Shown here: positions 25,001 through 34,262 of the stretch, one piece after another | Numbering within the stretch: the first letter of the stretch is position 1 | Layout of the letters: the number at the start of each line of letters is the position of its first letter | Assembly (NCBI GenBank): GCA_965242685.1 | Contig: OZ251487.1 | Span: 124,001 to 188,000 of the forward strand | Source: G965215055 sp965242685 | GTDB lineage: Bacteria; Pseudomonadota; Gammaproteobacteria; UBA4575 | DNA: 64,000 nucleotides | Reading direction: 5' to 3' | Position numbers and translations under genes: made by a program | Notes under the pieces: generated by a model | Seen by the model: the letters and a program-made list of their open reading frames with translations, nothing else | Database searches by the model: none | Told to the model about the DNA's origin: nothing

Positions 25001-26424
25001 TGGCACATGGCATTGAATATTTTTCAAAACACGGAATCAAGTGCGTGCATTTTGTCGGGATTGGCGGTTCTGGCATGGGGGGGATAGCAGAAGTCATGCT
25101 GAATTTAGGATATCAGGTAAATGGTTCTGATATTCAGCAAAACCTTATCACGAAAAGGTTAGGCAAATTAGGCGCGAGAATTTCTCCCCGTCACGATGCC
25201 GGCAATATTAGGGGCGCACATATAGTTGTGATGTCCAGTGCTATAAAGGATGATAATCCAGAAGTGGTTGCGGCACGTGAACAGCGTATTCCAATTGTAC
25301 CGCGCGCGCAAATGTTGGCCGAGCTTATGCGTTTCCGATATGGCATTGCGGTTGCCGGCACGCATGGTAAAACCACTACCACAAGCCTGGTCGCTTCAGT
25401 TTTAACCACCGCAGGTTTGGACCCGACTTTTATTGTAGGCGGTCGTATAAACAGTTTTTCCAGCCACTCAAAGCTTGGTGCGGGGCAATATCTGGTAGTT
25501 GAAGCGGATGAGAGCGACGCGTCATTTTTGTTTTTACAACCGATTATGTCGATTGTAACCAATATTGATTCAGATCATCTTTCTGCCTATGGAGACGACT
25601 TTAATAAATTAAAAGAAGCCTTCTTACAGTTTATTCATCGGCTTCCGTTTTATGGTGTAGCCATTTTATGTATTGAAGATGAGGTGGTTAAGAGTTTGCT
25701 GGCAAAGATATCACGTTCCTGTGTGACCTATGGATTTTCGCAGAGTGCGGACTACCAAATATCAGACGTTGCCATTGTCGGCACGCGCACGACGTTTACA
25801 TTACACCCCCCGGCCAAAAAATCGTTGATCAAATTCGATTTGAATTTGCCCGGTACGCATAATGTGTTGAATGCGGTTGCCGCGGCAATTGTCGCATTAC
25901 AACTGGGTATAGAAGAGAAATTTATACAGTCTGCATTCAGTAACTTTCAAGGCATTGCAAGAAGGTTTCAGACTTATCCCAACATCCGCATCAACAATAA
26001 AAACGTTCAGTTGGTGGATGACTATGGCCACCATCCTGCTGAAATTTCAGTCACCATGGATGCTGCCCGCGGGGCTTGGCCGCAGCGAAGGCTGGTAGTG
26101 TTGTTTCAGCCTCACCGCTATTCACGTACCCACTATTTGTTTGACGATTTTGTGCGGGTTTTAAGCGAAGCCGATGCGCTGATGCTGTGCGAAGTTTACG
26201 CAGCCAATGAGAGCCCGATCGCACATGCGGACAGCTCGACGTTGAGCCGCGCCCTACGCACGCATGGCAAACTTGATCCGATTTTGGTTAAGGATATCGA
26301 AAAGCTGCCGATGATTCTTGAGCGCGTAATCCAGGATAACGATGTTTTATTGATTTTAGGGGCGGGAAGTATTGGTGACGTTGCACAGAATCTGAAAAAA
26401 TCATTTGCGGTTGTCGACACATGA
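25000..26424 (+). CDS. murC: UDP-MurNAc:L-alanine ligase MurC
   Basis: A 474-residue Mur ligase that adds the first amino acid of the stem peptide. N-terminal GIGGSGMGGIAEVM binds UDP-MurNAc, ATP loop AVAGTHGKTTTTSL, middle domain EADESDASFL, and the C-terminal DDYGHHPAEI and FQPHRYSRT. Overlaps murG by 1 base and murB by 4. Confidence 0.97.
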   Translation: MAHGIEYFSKHGIKCVHFVGIGGSGMGGIAEVMLNLGYQVNGSDIQQNLITKRLGKLGARISPRHDAGNIRGAHIVVMSSAIKDDNPEVVAAREQRIPIVPRAQMLAELMRFRYGIAVAGTHGKTTTTSLVASVLTTAGLDPTFIVGGRINSFSSHSKLGAGQYLVVEADESDASFLFLQPIMSIVTNIDSDHLSAYGDDFNKLKEAFLQFIHRLPFYGVAILCIEDEVVKSLLAKISRSCVTYGFSQSADYQISDVAIVGTRTTFTLHPPAKKSLIKFDLNLPGTHNVLNAVAAAIVALQLGIEEKFIQSAFSNFQGIARRFQTYPNIRINNKNVQLVDDYGHHPAEISVTMDAARGAWPQRRLVVLFQPHRYSRTHYLFDDFVRVLSEADALMLCEVYAANESPIAHADSSTLSRALRTHGKLDPILVKDIEKLPMILERVIQDNDVLLILGAGSIGDVAQNLKKSFAVVDT

Positions 26425-27320
26425 AGGCAGTACAAAATATACCAATGCTGCGCGGGGTACTTGAAAAAAACGTTTCCCTGGCACGTTTTACCAGTTGGAA
26501 GGTAGGCGGTATGGCGGACGTTCTATATCGTCCCGCAGACGTAATGGATTTAAGTAATTATCTTATGTCGCTTGACCGAAATATTCCCGTTACCTGGCTT
26601 GGGAGAGGCACTAATGTGCTGATTCGTGACGGTGGAATACGTGGCGTGATAATACTGTTACATGGATGTATTGATCTACTTGAGCGCTGGGGGGATACCG
26701 TAATCCGTGCCGAGGCGGGCGTGTCTTGTGCAAAATTGGCGCATTTTAGTGCGGGTAATAACTTAGTTGGCGCAGAATTTCTTGCTGGTATACCGGGTAC
26801 CGTGGGCGGTGCATTGGCGATGAACTCGGGGGCGTATGGAGGAGAGATATGGGAGTTTGTCACGCAACTGAAGACCATTGATCGTTATGGGCAACTTCAC
26901 GTTCACGGTCCGCAAGATTTTCAGGTGGGCTATCGTTCAGTTTCTCATCACGAAGGAAAATGGTTTATAGAGGCAAATTTTGCCTTTGCTTTTGGTGACG
27001 GTAGGCATTCGCGCAGCACAATCCGTGAATTATTAAGCAAGCGCAACGCATCACAACCCGTAGGTAACCGCAGTTGTGGATCCGTATTTCGCAATCCGGA
27101 ACATGACTATGCTGCCAGATTGATAGACGCGTGTAACTTGAAAGGCGTTGCCGTAGGAGGTGCCCGAGTATCAACCAAGCACGCAAACTTTATTATCAAT
27201 TCAGGTAACGCGACGGCAAAAGACATTGAAGAGCTGATTTACAGGGTGCGTACAACGATTGAAGACAAATGTGGCGTATCGCTTGTACCGGAAGTGCAAA
27301 TCCTGGGTGAGTCGCCATAA
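26421..27320 (+). CDS. murB: UDP-GlcNAc-enolpyruvate reductase MurB
   Basis: A 299-residue FAD enzyme that reduces UDP-GlcNAc-enolpyruvate to UDP-MurNAc with NADPH. FAD-binding stretch GRGTNVLIRDGG and AGIPGTVGGALAMNSGAYGG; the catalytic serine is in CGSVFRNP and the catalytic glutamate in VPEVQILGE. Short, type I form. Overlaps murC (ATGA) and ddlB (TAATG). Confidence 0.96.
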   Translation: MKAVQNIPMLRGVLEKNVSLARFTSWKVGGMADVLYRPADVMDLSNYLMSLDRNIPVTWLGRGTNVLIRDGGIRGVIILLHGCIDLLERWGDTVIRAEAGVSCAKLAHFSAGNNLVGAEFLAGIPGTVGGALAMNSGAYGGEIWEFVTQLKTIDRYGQLHVHGPQDFQVGYRSVSHHEGKWFIEANFAFAFGDGRHSRSTIRELLSKRNASQPVGNRSCGSVFRNPEHDYAARLIDACNLKGVAVGGARVSTKHANFIINSGNATAKDIEELIYRVRTTIEDKCGVSLVPEVQILGESP

Positions 27321-28234
27321 TGCGCGTATCAGACTTTGGCAAGGTGGCGGTTTTGATGGGCGGGAAGTCTGCGGAACGTGAAGTTTCTCTCAACAGCGGC
27401 GGCATGGTGCTGGAAGCATTAACGTCCATGCAGGTTGATGCACAGGGGATTGACGTTGGTTGTGACGTGTTTGAACGGTTGCGCGAAGGCGATTACGCGC
27501 GCGCCTTCATTGCCTTGCATGGGCAATTTGGCGAAGACGGAAGCATTCAAGGGGGGCTAGACGTAATTGGTTTGCCCTATAGCGGTAGTGGCGTCACAGC
27601 TTCAAGTATTTGTATGAACAAGCTGGTCACCAAGAAAATTTGGCAGGGCTATCAAATTCCAACGCCGAACCATCGCGTGTTGGAAAACACGATTGATAGG
27701 GATGCGTTAGTGAAAGAGCTTGGATTGCCGATGATTTTCAAACCTGTTTCACAGGGATCAAGCATTGGTATAACCAAAGTGGATTCAAAAGAAGAGATAC
27801 ATGTGGCCTGGGAACATGCGCGTAAATTCGAAGATACGGTGATCGCAGAGAAATGGATAGCGGGCGAGGAGTATACGGTCGCCATCCTTGATGACAGAGC
27901 CTTACCGGTAATTCGTCTGGAAACTCCTCGTTCATTTTATGATTACGATGCCAAGTATCACTCTGACAAAACGCAATACCATTGTCCTTGTGGCCTGCCC
28001 GAAAGGCTGGAAAAGGAGATTCAGGAGCAGGCGTTGAAGGCATACAAAATCACTGGTGCCAGTGGTTGGGGGCGAGTTGACGTCATACTGGATGATAAGG
28101 GGGGAGCGAAGTTTCTAGAAATCAATACCGTTCCGGGAATGACCGATCACAGCCTGGTGCCGATGGCGGCAAAGGCCGATGGCATCAGTTTTAATGAACT
28201 GGTTGTGAAAATTCTGGAAACCTCGTTGTCGTAA
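27320..28234 (+). CDS. ddlB: D-alanine:D-alanine ligase
   Basis: A 304-residue ATP-grasp enzyme that joins two D-alanines for MurF. N-terminal VLMGGKSAEREVSLNSG, EDGSIQGGLDVIGLPYSGSG, the ATP-grasp region PVSQGSSIGITKV and the metal-binding end FLEINTVPGMTDHSLVP. Located inside the cluster before ftsQ, the usual site of ddlB. Confidence 0.96.
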   Translation: MRVSDFGKVAVLMGGKSAEREVSLNSGGMVLEALTSMQVDAQGIDVGCDVFERLREGDYARAFIALHGQFGEDGSIQGGLDVIGLPYSGSGVTASSICMNKLVTKKIWQGYQIPTPNHRVLENTIDRDALVKELGLPMIFKPVSQGSSIGITKVDSKEEIHVAWEHARKFEDTVIAEKWIAGEEYTVAILDDRALPVIRLETPRSFYDYDAKYHSDKTQYHCPCGLPERLEKEIQEQALKAYKITGASGWGRVDVILDDKGGAKFLEINTVPGMTDHSLVPMAAKADGISFNELVVKILETSLS

Positions 28235-28235
28235 C

Positions 28236-29039
28236 ATGTCATTTAGTGTGAAAAGAAATTATTTGGGAAGCAGGCGAAAGACGGTAGCCCGCTATTTCTC
28301 GTTGCGTGACACGTGGGATGTCTTGGTAATAGCCTTGTTGCTGGGTATTGTAGTTTATTTTGCACATTATACCGATAGCAACCCCGACATATTTGCATGG
28401 CCGAGAATTGAACATGTAAAGGTCAGTGGAAAGCTGCAAGAGACGAATCGTGAGGCGTTCAAAAACATTATTCGTGAACGGGTGTCAGGGGGGTTTTTTT
28501 ATGTACCTATGTATGATTTGGAACAACAGTTGGAAAAACTACCGTGGGTACGTCGTGCCATGGCGCGAAGGATTTGGCCAAACACCTTGAGTGTAACGGT
28601 GTACGAAGAAATCCCCGTTGCGAGATGGGGAAATACGGGATTGATGAACGCTTATGGAGAGTTATTTTTCCCGCCATCAGTGGAATCGTACACTTCTTTG
28701 CCAACGCTTTTCGGGGAACAGGTACGCACCAAGGATTTGGCAAATATATTCAAAAACAGCATGAAGCGGCTACGGCCAACAGGCCTGCAGCCCCGGGGGC
28801 TGTTCGAGGATCAACGTCAATCCAAACACATGGTGTTGTCAAACGGGATGATTGTAGCAATGGGAGACGGTGATATAGACGAGAAAATTACCCGTCTTAT
28901 TATTGCGTATGAGCAATACTTATCTCCTCGTTTGGCAGAAGTTAAGGGGATTGATCTGCGATATACCAGTGGTTTGGCTATCGAGTGGAAATCTTCGCAA
29001 TCAGCAAACAACTTGGCATTACTGGAAGGCAATCTATGA
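28236..29039 (+). CDS. ftsQ: cell division protein FtsQ
   Basis: A 267-residue bitopic protein of the divisome that links FtsA/FtsZ side proteins with FtsB and FtsL. A basic cytoplasmic tail is followed by one membrane helix (about residues 27-45), a POTRA domain (IEHVKVSGKLQETNREAFKN), then the beta domain (ARRIWPNTLSVTVYEEIPVARW). Overlaps ftsA (ATGA). Confidence 0.95.
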   Translation: MSFSVKRNYLGSRRKTVARYFSLRDTWDVLVIALLLGIVVYFAHYTDSNPDIFAWPRIEHVKVSGKLQETNREAFKNIIRERVSGGFFYVPMYDLEQQLEKLPWVRRAMARRIWPNTLSVTVYEEIPVARWGNTGLMNAYGELFFPPSVESYTSLPTLFGEQVRTKDLANIFKNSMKRLRPTGLQPRGLFEDQRQSKHMVLSNGMIVAMGDGDIDEKITRLIIAYEQYLSPRLAEVKGIDLRYTSGLAIEWKSSQSANNLALLEGNL

Positions 29040-30271
29040 GTAGGAAAACGGGAAGGGACATGATAGTCGGATTAGATATTGGCACTTCCAAGGTTTCAGC
29101 AATTGTGGGTGAAGTGAATGATGCCGACCAACTGGAAATTGTCGGCATTGGCTTTCATCCGTCACGGGGCTTGAAGAGAGGAGTGGTAGTCAACATTGAA
29201 TCAACGGTTCAATCTATCCAGCGTGCCATACAAGAGGCGGAGTTAATGGCCGACTGTCAGATACATTCGGTGTTTGCGGGCATTGCGGGCAGTCATATTC
29301 GCGGTATGAATTCGCATGGGATTGTTGCCATAAAGGATCGCGAGGTGTCGGTGGGAGACATTGAGCGAGTCATCGAAGCTGCAAAAGCCGTTGCTATTCC
29401 GGCAGACCAAAAGGTATTGCACGTGTTGCCGCAGGAATTTGTAATTGACCGGCAAGAAGGCATTCGTGAACCTGTTGGGATGTCGGGCGTGCGCCTTGAA
29501 GCAAAGGTTCACCTGATAACGGGGGCCGTAAGTGCGGCACAGAATATTATCAAATGCGTGCGTCGGTGCGGTTTAGAAGTAGACGATATTATCCTTGAGC
29601 AGCTTGCATCGAGCTACGCGACTCTGACGGAAGACGAAAAAGAATTGGGTGTCTGTTTGGTTGACATTGGTGGCGGTACTACCGATGTTGCAGTATTTAC
29701 CAGTGGCGCAATTAGACATACCGCGGTAATTCCTATTGCGGGAGACCAGGTAACCAATGACATCGCCGTTGCCATGCGAACCCCCACGCAATATGCAGAG
29801 GAAATTAAAATTAAATATGCGTGCGCGCTTCAGCAGCTTGCAAACCCCGATGAAACCATAAAAGTTCCGAGTGTAGGAGACCGTGAGCCACGGGATCTGT
29901 CGCGCCAAAATTTGGCGGCAGTTGTTGAACCTCGCTATAAAGAGATACTGATGTTGGTCCGTGAAGAGCTGCGCCGTAGCGGGTTTGAGGACTTGGTTGC
30001 CGCAGGGACCGTGCTTACGGGTGGTAGTTCAAAGATGGAAGGGATCATAGACCTGGCCGAGGAAGTGTTTCACATGCCGGTACGGTTGGGCGTCCCTCAA
30101 TTTGTAACCGGATTGGCTGATGTAGTACGCAACCCCATTTATGCAACGGGTGTGGGACTGCTTTTATTTGGGCACCAGAATCAACAACTGAAAAAGAACT
30201 CCTTGTTTGATGACTCAAGCGTAGGGAATGTATTCCGCAGGATGCGAGATTGGTTTAAGGGGAGTTTTTGA
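29036..30271 (+). CDS. ftsA: cell division protein FtsA
   Basis: A 411-residue actin-like ATPase that ties FtsZ filaments to the membrane. Nucleotide-site motifs: VGLDIGTSKVSAIVG, VDIGGGTTDVAVF and LTGGSSKMEGI. The C-terminal amphipathic helix (FRRMRDWFKGSF) is the membrane anchor. ATG 29036 inside the ftsQ stop was chosen over the upstream start. Confidence 0.97.
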   Translation: MSRKTGRDMIVGLDIGTSKVSAIVGEVNDADQLEIVGIGFHPSRGLKRGVVVNIESTVQSIQRAIQEAELMADCQIHSVFAGIAGSHIRGMNSHGIVAIKDREVSVGDIERVIEAAKAVAIPADQKVLHVLPQEFVIDRQEGIREPVGMSGVRLEAKVHLITGAVSAAQNIIKCVRRCGLEVDDIILEQLASSYATLTEDEKELGVCLVDIGGGTTDVAVFTSGAIRHTAVIPIAGDQVTNDIAVAMRTPTQYAEEIKIKYACALQQLANPDETIKVPSVGDREPRDLSRQNLAAVVEPRYKEILMLVREELRRSGFEDLVAAGTVLTGGSSKMEGIIDLAEEVFHMPVRLGVPQFVTGLADVVRNPIYATGVGLLLFGHQNQQLKKNSLFDDSSVGNVFRRMRDWFKGSF

Positions 30272-30315
30272 TGTTTGTAGTTTGGTACATGACGTGCAAC
30301 TAGAGGAGAAAGGAT

Positions 30316-31479
30316 ATGTTTGAATTAGTAGATGCGTGCAGCCAAAGCGCTGTAATTAAGGTAATTGGCGTGGGCGGCGGTGGCGGCAATGCAGTGCGGC
30401 ACATGGCCAAGTCTGAGATTGAAGGAGTAGATTTTGTGTATGCCAATACGGATTCCCAGGCCCTTCAAGACGTTGATACAAATGCTGCCTTGCAGCTCGG
30501 TAGTAGTACCACTAAAGGATTGGGCGCCGGTTGCGACCCGGAAGTTGGTCGGACTGCCGCACTTGAAGATCGGGATCGTATCCGCGAGGTGATTGATGGT
30601 GCGGACATGTTGTTTATTGCCGCCGGCATGGGAGGGGGTACCGGTACGGGTGCGGCACCGGTTGTGGCAGAGATAGCAAAGGAACAGGAAGTCCTTACGG
30701 TGGCCATTGTTACCAAGCCGTTTCCTTTCGAAGGCAACAAGCGTATGCAAGTTGCGAGTGCGGGTATCGAAGAGCTAGCCAAGCACGTGGACTCCCTGAT
30801 AACGATCCCAAATGAAAAAATATTGACGTTTGGTAGAGAACTCCAGTTGTTGGACGCATTCAAATCTGCGGACGATATCTTGCGTGGAGCCGTGCAAGGT
30901 ATCGCGGAGCTGATTACTTGTCCGGGCCTGATCAATGTCGATTTTGCCGACGTGCGCACGGTCATGTCGGAAATGGGTATGGCGATGATGGGGTCGGGGG
31001 TTGCCGCGGGTGCGGAACGTGCGCGGGAGGCGGCAGAGTCGGCAATCTCGAGCCCGTTACTCGAGGATATCGATATCTCCGGAGCAAAGGGTATACTTGT
31101 CAACGTCACGGCAAGCCCCAGTCTTTCCGTAAGTGAGTTTGAAGAAGTCGGTAATCACATCAAGGATTTAGCCTCGGAAGATGCAACCGTTGTTATAGGT
31201 ACGGTCATTGATGAATCCATGGGTGATAATCTACGCGCTACCTTGGTAGCTACGGGTATTGATTATCGAGGCGAGTCGGCGCCGGCCTCGGCCACGTCGA
31301 CGGTAAAGCTGGTAGAGGAAGCGGGTGGCAATGAAGCCGTCAATGAAGGTCGACAGCAACCGGTTGCAGCTGAAGGAATAAATCAGCGAGATGCAAAAAA
31401 AGCGGGTGGCAATGATGGTGAAAATTGGGACTGGGACTATATTGATATTCCGGCCTTCCTGCGTAGGCAGGCCGACTGA
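30316..31479 (+). CDS. ftsZ: cell division tubulin homologue FtsZ
   Basis: A 387-residue GTPase that forms the Z ring. The tubulin signature GGGTGTGAAP and the N-terminal VGGGGGNAVRHM are intact, as is the T7-loop region with NVDFADVRTVM. A Glu/Gln/Asn-rich linker leads to the conserved C-terminal peptide DIPAFLRRQAD that binds FtsA. A strong ribosome binding site (GAGGAGAAAGG) precedes ATG 30316, fitting the high amounts of FtsZ needed. Confidence 0.98.
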   Translation: MFELVDACSQSAVIKVIGVGGGGGNAVRHMAKSEIEGVDFVYANTDSQALQDVDTNAALQLGSSTTKGLGAGCDPEVGRTAALEDRDRIREVIDGADMLFIAAGMGGGTGTGAAPVVAEIAKEQEVLTVAIVTKPFPFEGNKRMQVASAGIEELAKHVDSLITIPNEKILTFGRELQLLDAFKSADDILRGAVQGIAELITCPGLINVDFADVRTVMSEMGMAMMGSGVAAGAERAREAAESAISSPLLEDIDISGAKGILVNVTASPSLSVSEFEEVGNHIKDLASEDATVVIGTVIDESMGDNLRATLVATGIDYRGESAPASATSTVKLVEEAGGNEAVNEGRQQPVAAEGINQRDAKKAGGNDGENWDWDYIDIPAFLRRQAD

Positions 31480-31525
31480 TGAAGACCGCTACACGCTGAC
31501 ACGTCAGATATTCCTGCTGGAGTGA

Positions 31526-31552
31526 TTGCACTATTACTATATAATAGTGCAA
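31526..31552. promoter_or_regulatory. perfect inverted repeat between ftsZ and lpxC
   Basis: TTGCACTATTA (31526-31536) and TAATAGTGCAA (31542-31552) form an 11-bp stem with a 5-base loop. No T run follows. TATAAT (31539-31544) lies across the loop, so it may be an operator over an lpxC promoter, or a weak ftsZ terminator. A 12-base palindrome CTGACACGTCAG precedes it. Confidence 0.5.
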
Positions 31553-31641
31553 ATGTTTGTGCGTAATGCCTGTCTGCTACGGGAGTGAAAGGTGTTGAAC
31601 CGGGTAATGGTTACTACTCAATCAAATGGGGTGCATGATTG

Positions 31642-32562
31642 GTGATAAAGCAAAGAACGTTAAAAAACACTATACGCGCCAAGGGCATCGGCCTTCATAC
31701 GGGAAAAACAATAGACTTGACTCTACGTCCTGCCGCCATTGACACGGGCATTATCTTTCGGCGTGTCGACATGGATCCTCCGTTGCAGATCAAGGCAAGT
31801 TCCGAGAACGTGGGGGATACTAGTCTGTCTACCACTCTGGTTGTGGATGGCATTAGAATCTCTACGGTAGAACATTTACTATCGGCTATGGCGGGGCTCG
31901 GCATAGATAATGCCTACGTTGACGTGACCGCACAGGAAGTACCTATTATGGACGGTAGTGCCAGCCCTTTTGTTTTTTTGGTACAGTCTGCCGGCATCGT
32001 CGAGCAAAGCGCCGCCAAGAAATTTATCCGCATAAAAAAATCAGTTGAAGTAAAAGAAGGAGACAAATGGGCAAGATTTGATCCATTTCATGGGTTTAAG
32101 GTCGGTTTTGCCATTGAATTTGATCATCCAATATTCAAGATACACCCGCGAAAGGCGGAAGTGAATTTTTCCACAACTTCATTCGTTAAGGAAATCTCAC
32201 GCTCGCGCACGTTTGGTTTCATGCGAGATTTTGATGCGTTACGCAAGCAAAATCTGGCGTTGGGTGGTAGTCTTTACAACTCTATTGCCGTGAACGACAA
32301 TCGTATATTGAATGAAGACGGTTTGCGCTATGAAGACGAATTTGTAAAACACAAAATTTTGGACGCCATTGGAGACCTATATCTATTGGGACACAGCCTT
32401 ATAGGGGCCTTTGGTGGCTATAAATCCGGTCATGCACTGAACAATAAGCTGTTACGTAAACTGATTGCAGCGAAGGAAGCCTGGGAAGAAATCACTTTTG
32501 AGGACAATGACGGGAAGGCGCCAATATTCTACAACCTCCCGATCAGTGCTGCCGAGACATGA
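31642..32562 (+). CDS. lpxC: UDP-3-O-acyl-GlcNAc deacetylase LpxC
   Basis: A 306-residue zinc enzyme that makes the committed step of lipid A synthesis. Motifs: IKQRTLKNTIRAKGIGLHTG, VEHLLSAMAGLGIDN with the zinc histidine, MDGSASPF, and HKILDAIGDLYLLG with further catalytic H and D. GTG 31642 gives the usual M-I-K-Q-R start; TTG 31639 is one codon earlier. Last gene of the division cluster in the usual order. Confidence 0.96.
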   Translation: MIKQRTLKNTIRAKGIGLHTGKTIDLTLRPAAIDTGIIFRRVDMDPPLQIKASSENVGDTSLSTTLVVDGIRISTVEHLLSAMAGLGIDNAYVDVTAQEVPIMDGSASPFVFLVQSAGIVEQSAAKKFIRIKKSVEVKEGDKWARFDPFHGFKVGFAIEFDHPIFKIHPRKAEVNFSTTSFVKEISRSRTFGFMRDFDALRKQNLALGGSLYNSIAVNDNRILNEDGLRYEDEFVKHKILDAIGDLYLLGHSLIGAFGGYKSGHALNNKLLRKLIAAKEAWEEITFEDNDGKAPIFYNLPISAAET

Positions 32563-32652
32563 CCCGGATGCGATCTTTATTTTTACCTGTCATGTATCCA
32601 TTGTGTGCACCATGCCAGAGCGTTGTTCCGGTTGACAGTTTGATGCGAGATG

Positions 32653-32943
32653 CTATTGGTAGACCGTGTCGACTTTAACTTTTACTTTGCGCAGGCGTCG
32701 TTTCTTGGTAAGGCCCAACTCTTGGTTTGCTTGCTTGAGAATTTCATGCTGATGAAACCTGATCAAACTGGCTAAGTCAGGGCTGTCCATGATGATTGTG
32801 AGAACGTGGTCTTTGGTGTCGGCGACCCAGAAATGGTTGGCTAATTCCGGGGGAAGCCATGTTCTTATTCTCAGCGTGAGTCCATGCAGTACCCTTACCT
32901 TTTCCTGTATGGTTTCACCAATATATGAGGACAATTTTTGCAT
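32653..32943 (-). CDS. DUF721 (DciA-like) protein
   Basis: A 96-residue protein matching DUF721, seen in the middle part W-x-D-x-x-x-H-V-L-T-I-like stretch (FWVADTKDHVLTIIMDSPDLASLIRFH, here noted by its ends FWVADTK and LIRFHQHEIL). DciA proteins with this domain help load the DnaB helicase in bacteria that lack DnaC. Full DciA proteins often carry extra tails, absent here. Its place between lpxC and an M23 gene is usual for this family. Confidence 0.82.
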   Translation of the reverse strand: MQKLSSYIGETIQEKVRVLHGLTLRIRTWLPPELANHFWVADTKDHVLTIIMDSPDLASLIRFHQHEILKQANQELGLTKKRRLRKVKVKVDTVYQ

Positions 32944-32951
32944 TGGTACTT

Positions 32952-32980
32952 TTTATCATCTTGGAGAGATAAGTTATAAT
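32952..32980 (+). promoter_or_regulatory. possible promoter of the M23 peptidase gene
   Basis: TTTATC (32952-32957), 17-base spacer, TATAAT (32975-32980), between the divergent DUF721 and M23 genes. The -10 box is perfect, the -35 box weak. Confidence 0.4.
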
Positions 32981-33043
32981 AATGGCTTTTAAGAAAAGAC
33001 ATGCGATAATACAAATATACACACTGGGCCCGGCGTAGAAAAC

Positions 33044-33952
33044 ATGAACATTGTCATCCTTCCTCGTGCACGTGCACGTTTTGCCTACGTGTACTATTTA
33101 CACGGCTGGAGTAAAAAGAGTGTATTTCTCGGGCTGATCTTCTTATCCATCATGCTATTTGGTGGCGGTTATCTCGCTGGCATGTATTTTGAGCATAAGG
33201 CGGTTTTAAACAAATGGGAAACCGGTATCGTTGTACAAAGTCGGCAGGTTGATCGGACTAAACAGGAAAATCAAGCCGTCATAGACATGTTGACGGACAA
33301 GGTCGGAGCACTGCAAGCCCATCTAAGTCATATTGACGCACTGGCAAACATGTTGGTAGACACGGCTGGCATTGACGCCGGAGAATTCAATTTTGATTCT
33401 ACCTTGTCTATGGGCGGGCCTCATACATCCTTTGAGCGTAACGTACAAGCCAATGCGGAAATAGGTAGCGTATTGGAGAGATTGAATACCGACTTGGAAG
33501 AACGTGAGTATCAGCTTCAGGTTTTGACAGATTTGCTGATCGACAAAAGGCTTGCGGATGAAGCTCATCCGCGGGGTTGGCCGATTGCTCACGGTTGGAT
33601 ATCATCTTATTTTGGCAAGCGTAAAAATCCGTTTACAGGCGTGGTTGAAATGCACAGGGGTGTGGATTTTGCGGGGAAACCCGGTAGTGAAGTGGTAGCT
33701 GTTGCCGGCGGGATTATCACTCAGGCGGCCGAAGACGGTGGTTATGGTTATATGGTAGAGATAGACCATGGCAACGGTTATATGACACGCTATGCGCATA
33801 ACCAGGTCATTTTGGTACAGGTAGGTGAAGCGGTCACGCGCGGTCAAGTCATTGCAAAATTGGGCAGCACGGGTCGTTCTACCGGGCCGCATGTCCATTT
33901 TGAAGTGCTCAAAGACGGGAGCAGAGTCAATCCGATAGCATTTATCAAGTAG
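33044..33952 (+). CDS. membrane-anchored M23 family peptidase
   Basis: A 302-residue protein with an N-terminal membrane helix (about residues 26-48), a coiled-coil part (residues 60-170) and a C-terminal LytM domain. Zinc-site residues are seen in MHRGVDFAG and HVHFEV; H-x-H and the first H-x(n)-D are complete, so it may be an active peptidoglycan endopeptidase. This gene often lies just before secA in gammaproteobacteria. Substrate and partners unknown. Confidence 0.92.
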   Translation: MNIVILPRARARFAYVYYLHGWSKKSVFLGLIFLSIMLFGGGYLAGMYFEHKAVLNKWETGIVVQSRQVDRTKQENQAVIDMLTDKVGALQAHLSHIDALANMLVDTAGIDAGEFNFDSTLSMGGPHTSFERNVQANAEIGSVLERLNTDLEEREYQLQVLTDLLIDKRLADEAHPRGWPIAHGWISSYFGKRKNPFTGVVEMHRGVDFAGKPGSEVVAVAGGIITQAAEDGGYGYMVEIDHGNGYMTRYAHNQVILVQVGEAVTRGQVIAKLGSTGRSTGPHVHFEVLKDGSRVNPIAFIK

Positions 33953-34262
33953 TGTTACGGGCTTTTGCGCTGCCACTGCCCTTTTTACCGCCTTGTAGTG
34001 CCGATGCGGTTCCACGTATAGCCCGGATAATTGGCTGAAAGACGTTTTTCCAGCTTTGAAGCAGGAACAGCTTCGCTTTCCGTTTGCGAGAAGCAAGCAA
34101 TGCGGTGGTCCCTTAAATTTGTCAATTTTTACTCTTTTCTTTTACCGGCTTTCTCTACGGGCTTGATTGACCTTTATTTTTCCCAATTTTGTACAAAGCC
34201 TTTTATCTGCTATAAATCGGACACATGGTTGTGACAGATGACAATAATTAACGTACACCAGG
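33953..34262. other. gap between M23 gene and secA
   Basis: No convincing gene. A 67-codon open frame (34031-34234) starts with TTG, lacks a ribosome binding site and contains the secA promoter, so it is not accepted as a SecM-like leader gene. The promoter at 34189-34216 is the only site recognised. Confidence 0.6.
34189..34216 (+). promoter_or_regulatory. probable secA promoter
   Basis: TTGTAC (34189-34194), 16-base spacer, TATAAA (34211-34216), 46 bases before the secA start. Confidence 0.55.

Noticed and set aside
34031..34234. Possible SecM-like arrest gene before secA
   Set aside because: TTG start, no ribosome binding site, no arrest motif, and the secA promoter lies inside it.
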